A stretch of DNA of 64,000 nt from Ochrobactrum sp. RH2CCR150 (GTDB taxonomy: Bacteria > Pseudomonadota > Alphaproteobacteria > Rhizobiales > Rhizobiaceae): assembly GCA_014138095.1 (NCBI GenBank), contig JACGXE010000003.1, positions 1 to 64,000 on the forward strand. Direction: 5' to 3'. Positions within the stretch are counted from its first letter, which is position 1, and the number at the start of each line of letters is the position of its first letter. The notes beneath the pieces were generated by a model. The model was not told the origin of the DNA. It did no database searches and worked only from the letters and a program-made list of their open reading frames with translations. Shown in pieces: positions 63,356-64,000 of the stretch. The position numbers and the translations under genes are program-made.

Positions 63356-63975
63356 GAGCCGCTCTTGCGTTTTTCTTCCAGCAAGGCGAAGCGCGCCAGA
63401 AAGTCACTTTGTACATTTTGCGTCGGGCGCGGGTTCAGATCCAGTCTGGCGGGATCGAAATCGCGCGGACGCCCGAAATATTTGACGGCCTCGCCTTCGC
63501 TGAAACCGGCCAGCCGTGTGGCTTCAAAATAGGCGGCGATCTGATCGGCGCGTTTTACCAGCGGTTTGAGCTTTGCGGACAATGTCGCCGGCAGGGAAAA
63601 GCGGTGGTGAATGGCGGTTTGCAGGCGTGTTTCGATCAGCTTGTAATTGCCGCCCATCACAGCCTTGAACGGCGATATCATGTCGCCAATCACATATTCA
63701 GGCGCGTCATGCAGCAGGGTGAGGATTTGCCATTCGGCGCTAGCATCCGGCTGAAGGCGGTTGAAGATCTCTTCGACCAGCAGCGAATGCTGCGCAACGG
63801 AGAAAGCGTGTTCGCCGATGGTCTGTCCGTTCCAGCGCGCCACGCGGGCGAGGCCATGCGCAATATCCTCAATCTCCACATCAAGCGGCGAGGGGTCGAG
63901 CAGGTCCAGCCTGCGTCCCGACAACATGCGTTGCCAGGCGCGCGCTTTGCCGGATGATTTATCCGCAGCCGCCAT
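63352..63975 (-). CDS. HD-domain hydrolase, YfbR-like
   Basis: A 207-residue cytoplasmic protein with an HD metal-phosphohydrolase domain: GEHAFSVAQHSLLVEEIFN (first His), LLHDAPEYVIGDMISPFKA (HD motif) and the Asp in KRADQIAAYFEA. It resembles YfbR, a 5'-deoxynucleotidase, though many relatives act on other nucleotides. It is co-transcribed with and coupled to the phosphatase. The upstream boundary is close to the window end, but the start Met and the frame look complete. Confidence 0.85.
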   Translation of the reverse strand: MAAADKSSGKARAWQRMLSGRRLDLLDPSPLDVEIEDIAHGLARVARWNGQTIGEHAFSVAQHSLLVEEIFNRLQPDASAEWQILTLLHDAPEYVIGDMISPFKAVMGGNYKLIETRLQTAIHHRFSLPATLSAKLKPLVKRADQIAAYFEATRLAGFSEGEAVKYFGRPRDFDPARLDLNPRPTQNVQSDFLARFALLEEKRKSGS

Positions 63976-64000
63976 CAGGCGTTGCCTGCGTCGGCTTCCG

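Noticed and set aside
1-64000. CRISPR arrays, rRNA genes, toxin-antitoxin pairs or restriction systems
   Set aside because: No regular spaced direct repeats, rRNA sequence or matching gene families were seen on either strand.

Overview
The window looks like a chromosomal segment of an alphaproteobacterium of the Brucella/Ochrobactrum group (Brucellaceae, order Rhizobiales). The reasons are: a divergent pair of Omp2-type porin genes, a feuP/feuQ two-component pair, the ccmIEFH-degP-two-component-glnE-pleC gene order, an rpoZ-rsh-pyrE block and an acpS-lepB-rnc-era-recO cluster, all in moderately GC-rich, densely coded DNA. No database search was run; identities rest on motifs, length and gene order.

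Layout. 1-1000: decayed DNA with two fragments of what look like prophage genes. 1088-3585: a small periplasmic protein (FeuN-like) followed by FeuP/FeuQ. 3797-4246: a lipoprotein. 4363-15396: cytochrome c maturation genes ccmI, ccmE, ccmF and ccmH, then the periplasmic protease DegP, a second two-component pair and glnE. 15399-20746 (minus strand): a PleC-type cell-cycle kinase and aminopeptidase N. 20944-25156: a DMT transporter, a repeat element, a complete IS5-family insertion sequence, an MFS transporter and a family-4-like uracil-DNA glycosylase. 25595-27301: ETF-ubiquinone oxidoreductase, preceded by a palindrome that could be a MerR-type operator. 27377-37534: mainly small metabolic and membrane genes (PhzF-like, EEP phosphatase, two tiny coupled membrane proteins, AMP nucleosidase, GST, DUF2147, Sel1-like, YitT, FlaR-like kinase, a cysteine-repeat secreted protein, DUF423, aminotransferase). 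37535-42648: a gene-poor stretch, an orphan integrase, and the divergent porins with tRNA-Ser(GCU) between them. 42819-54213: a BON protein, a membrane-anchored helix-hairpin-helix protein, lytic transglycosylase, dapA, smpB, a NYN protein, rpoZ, rsh, pyrE and fnrN. 54521-63975: hemN behind a perfect FNR box, an Fsr-type efflux pump with a divergent AraC regulator, the acpS-lepB-rnc-era-recO cluster, and a coupled phosphatase/HD hydrolase pair.

Themes. Envelope biogenesis and stress dominate the first third (Ccm, DegP, two-component systems, PleC). The second half holds core growth-control genes (stringent response, trans-translation, RNA polymerase omega, lipid and protein maturation) with an oxygen-responsive module (FnrN to HemN) inserted among them. 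No CRISPR array, rRNA operon, toxin-antitoxin pair or defence island was found. The most notable items are: the IS whose 4-bp target duplication supplies stop codons to two convergent genes, the roughly 223-bp perfect inverted repeat shared by the porin genes, unannotated tiny membrane proteins, a three-repeat cysteine protein, and several operator-like palindromes and interspersed repeats.
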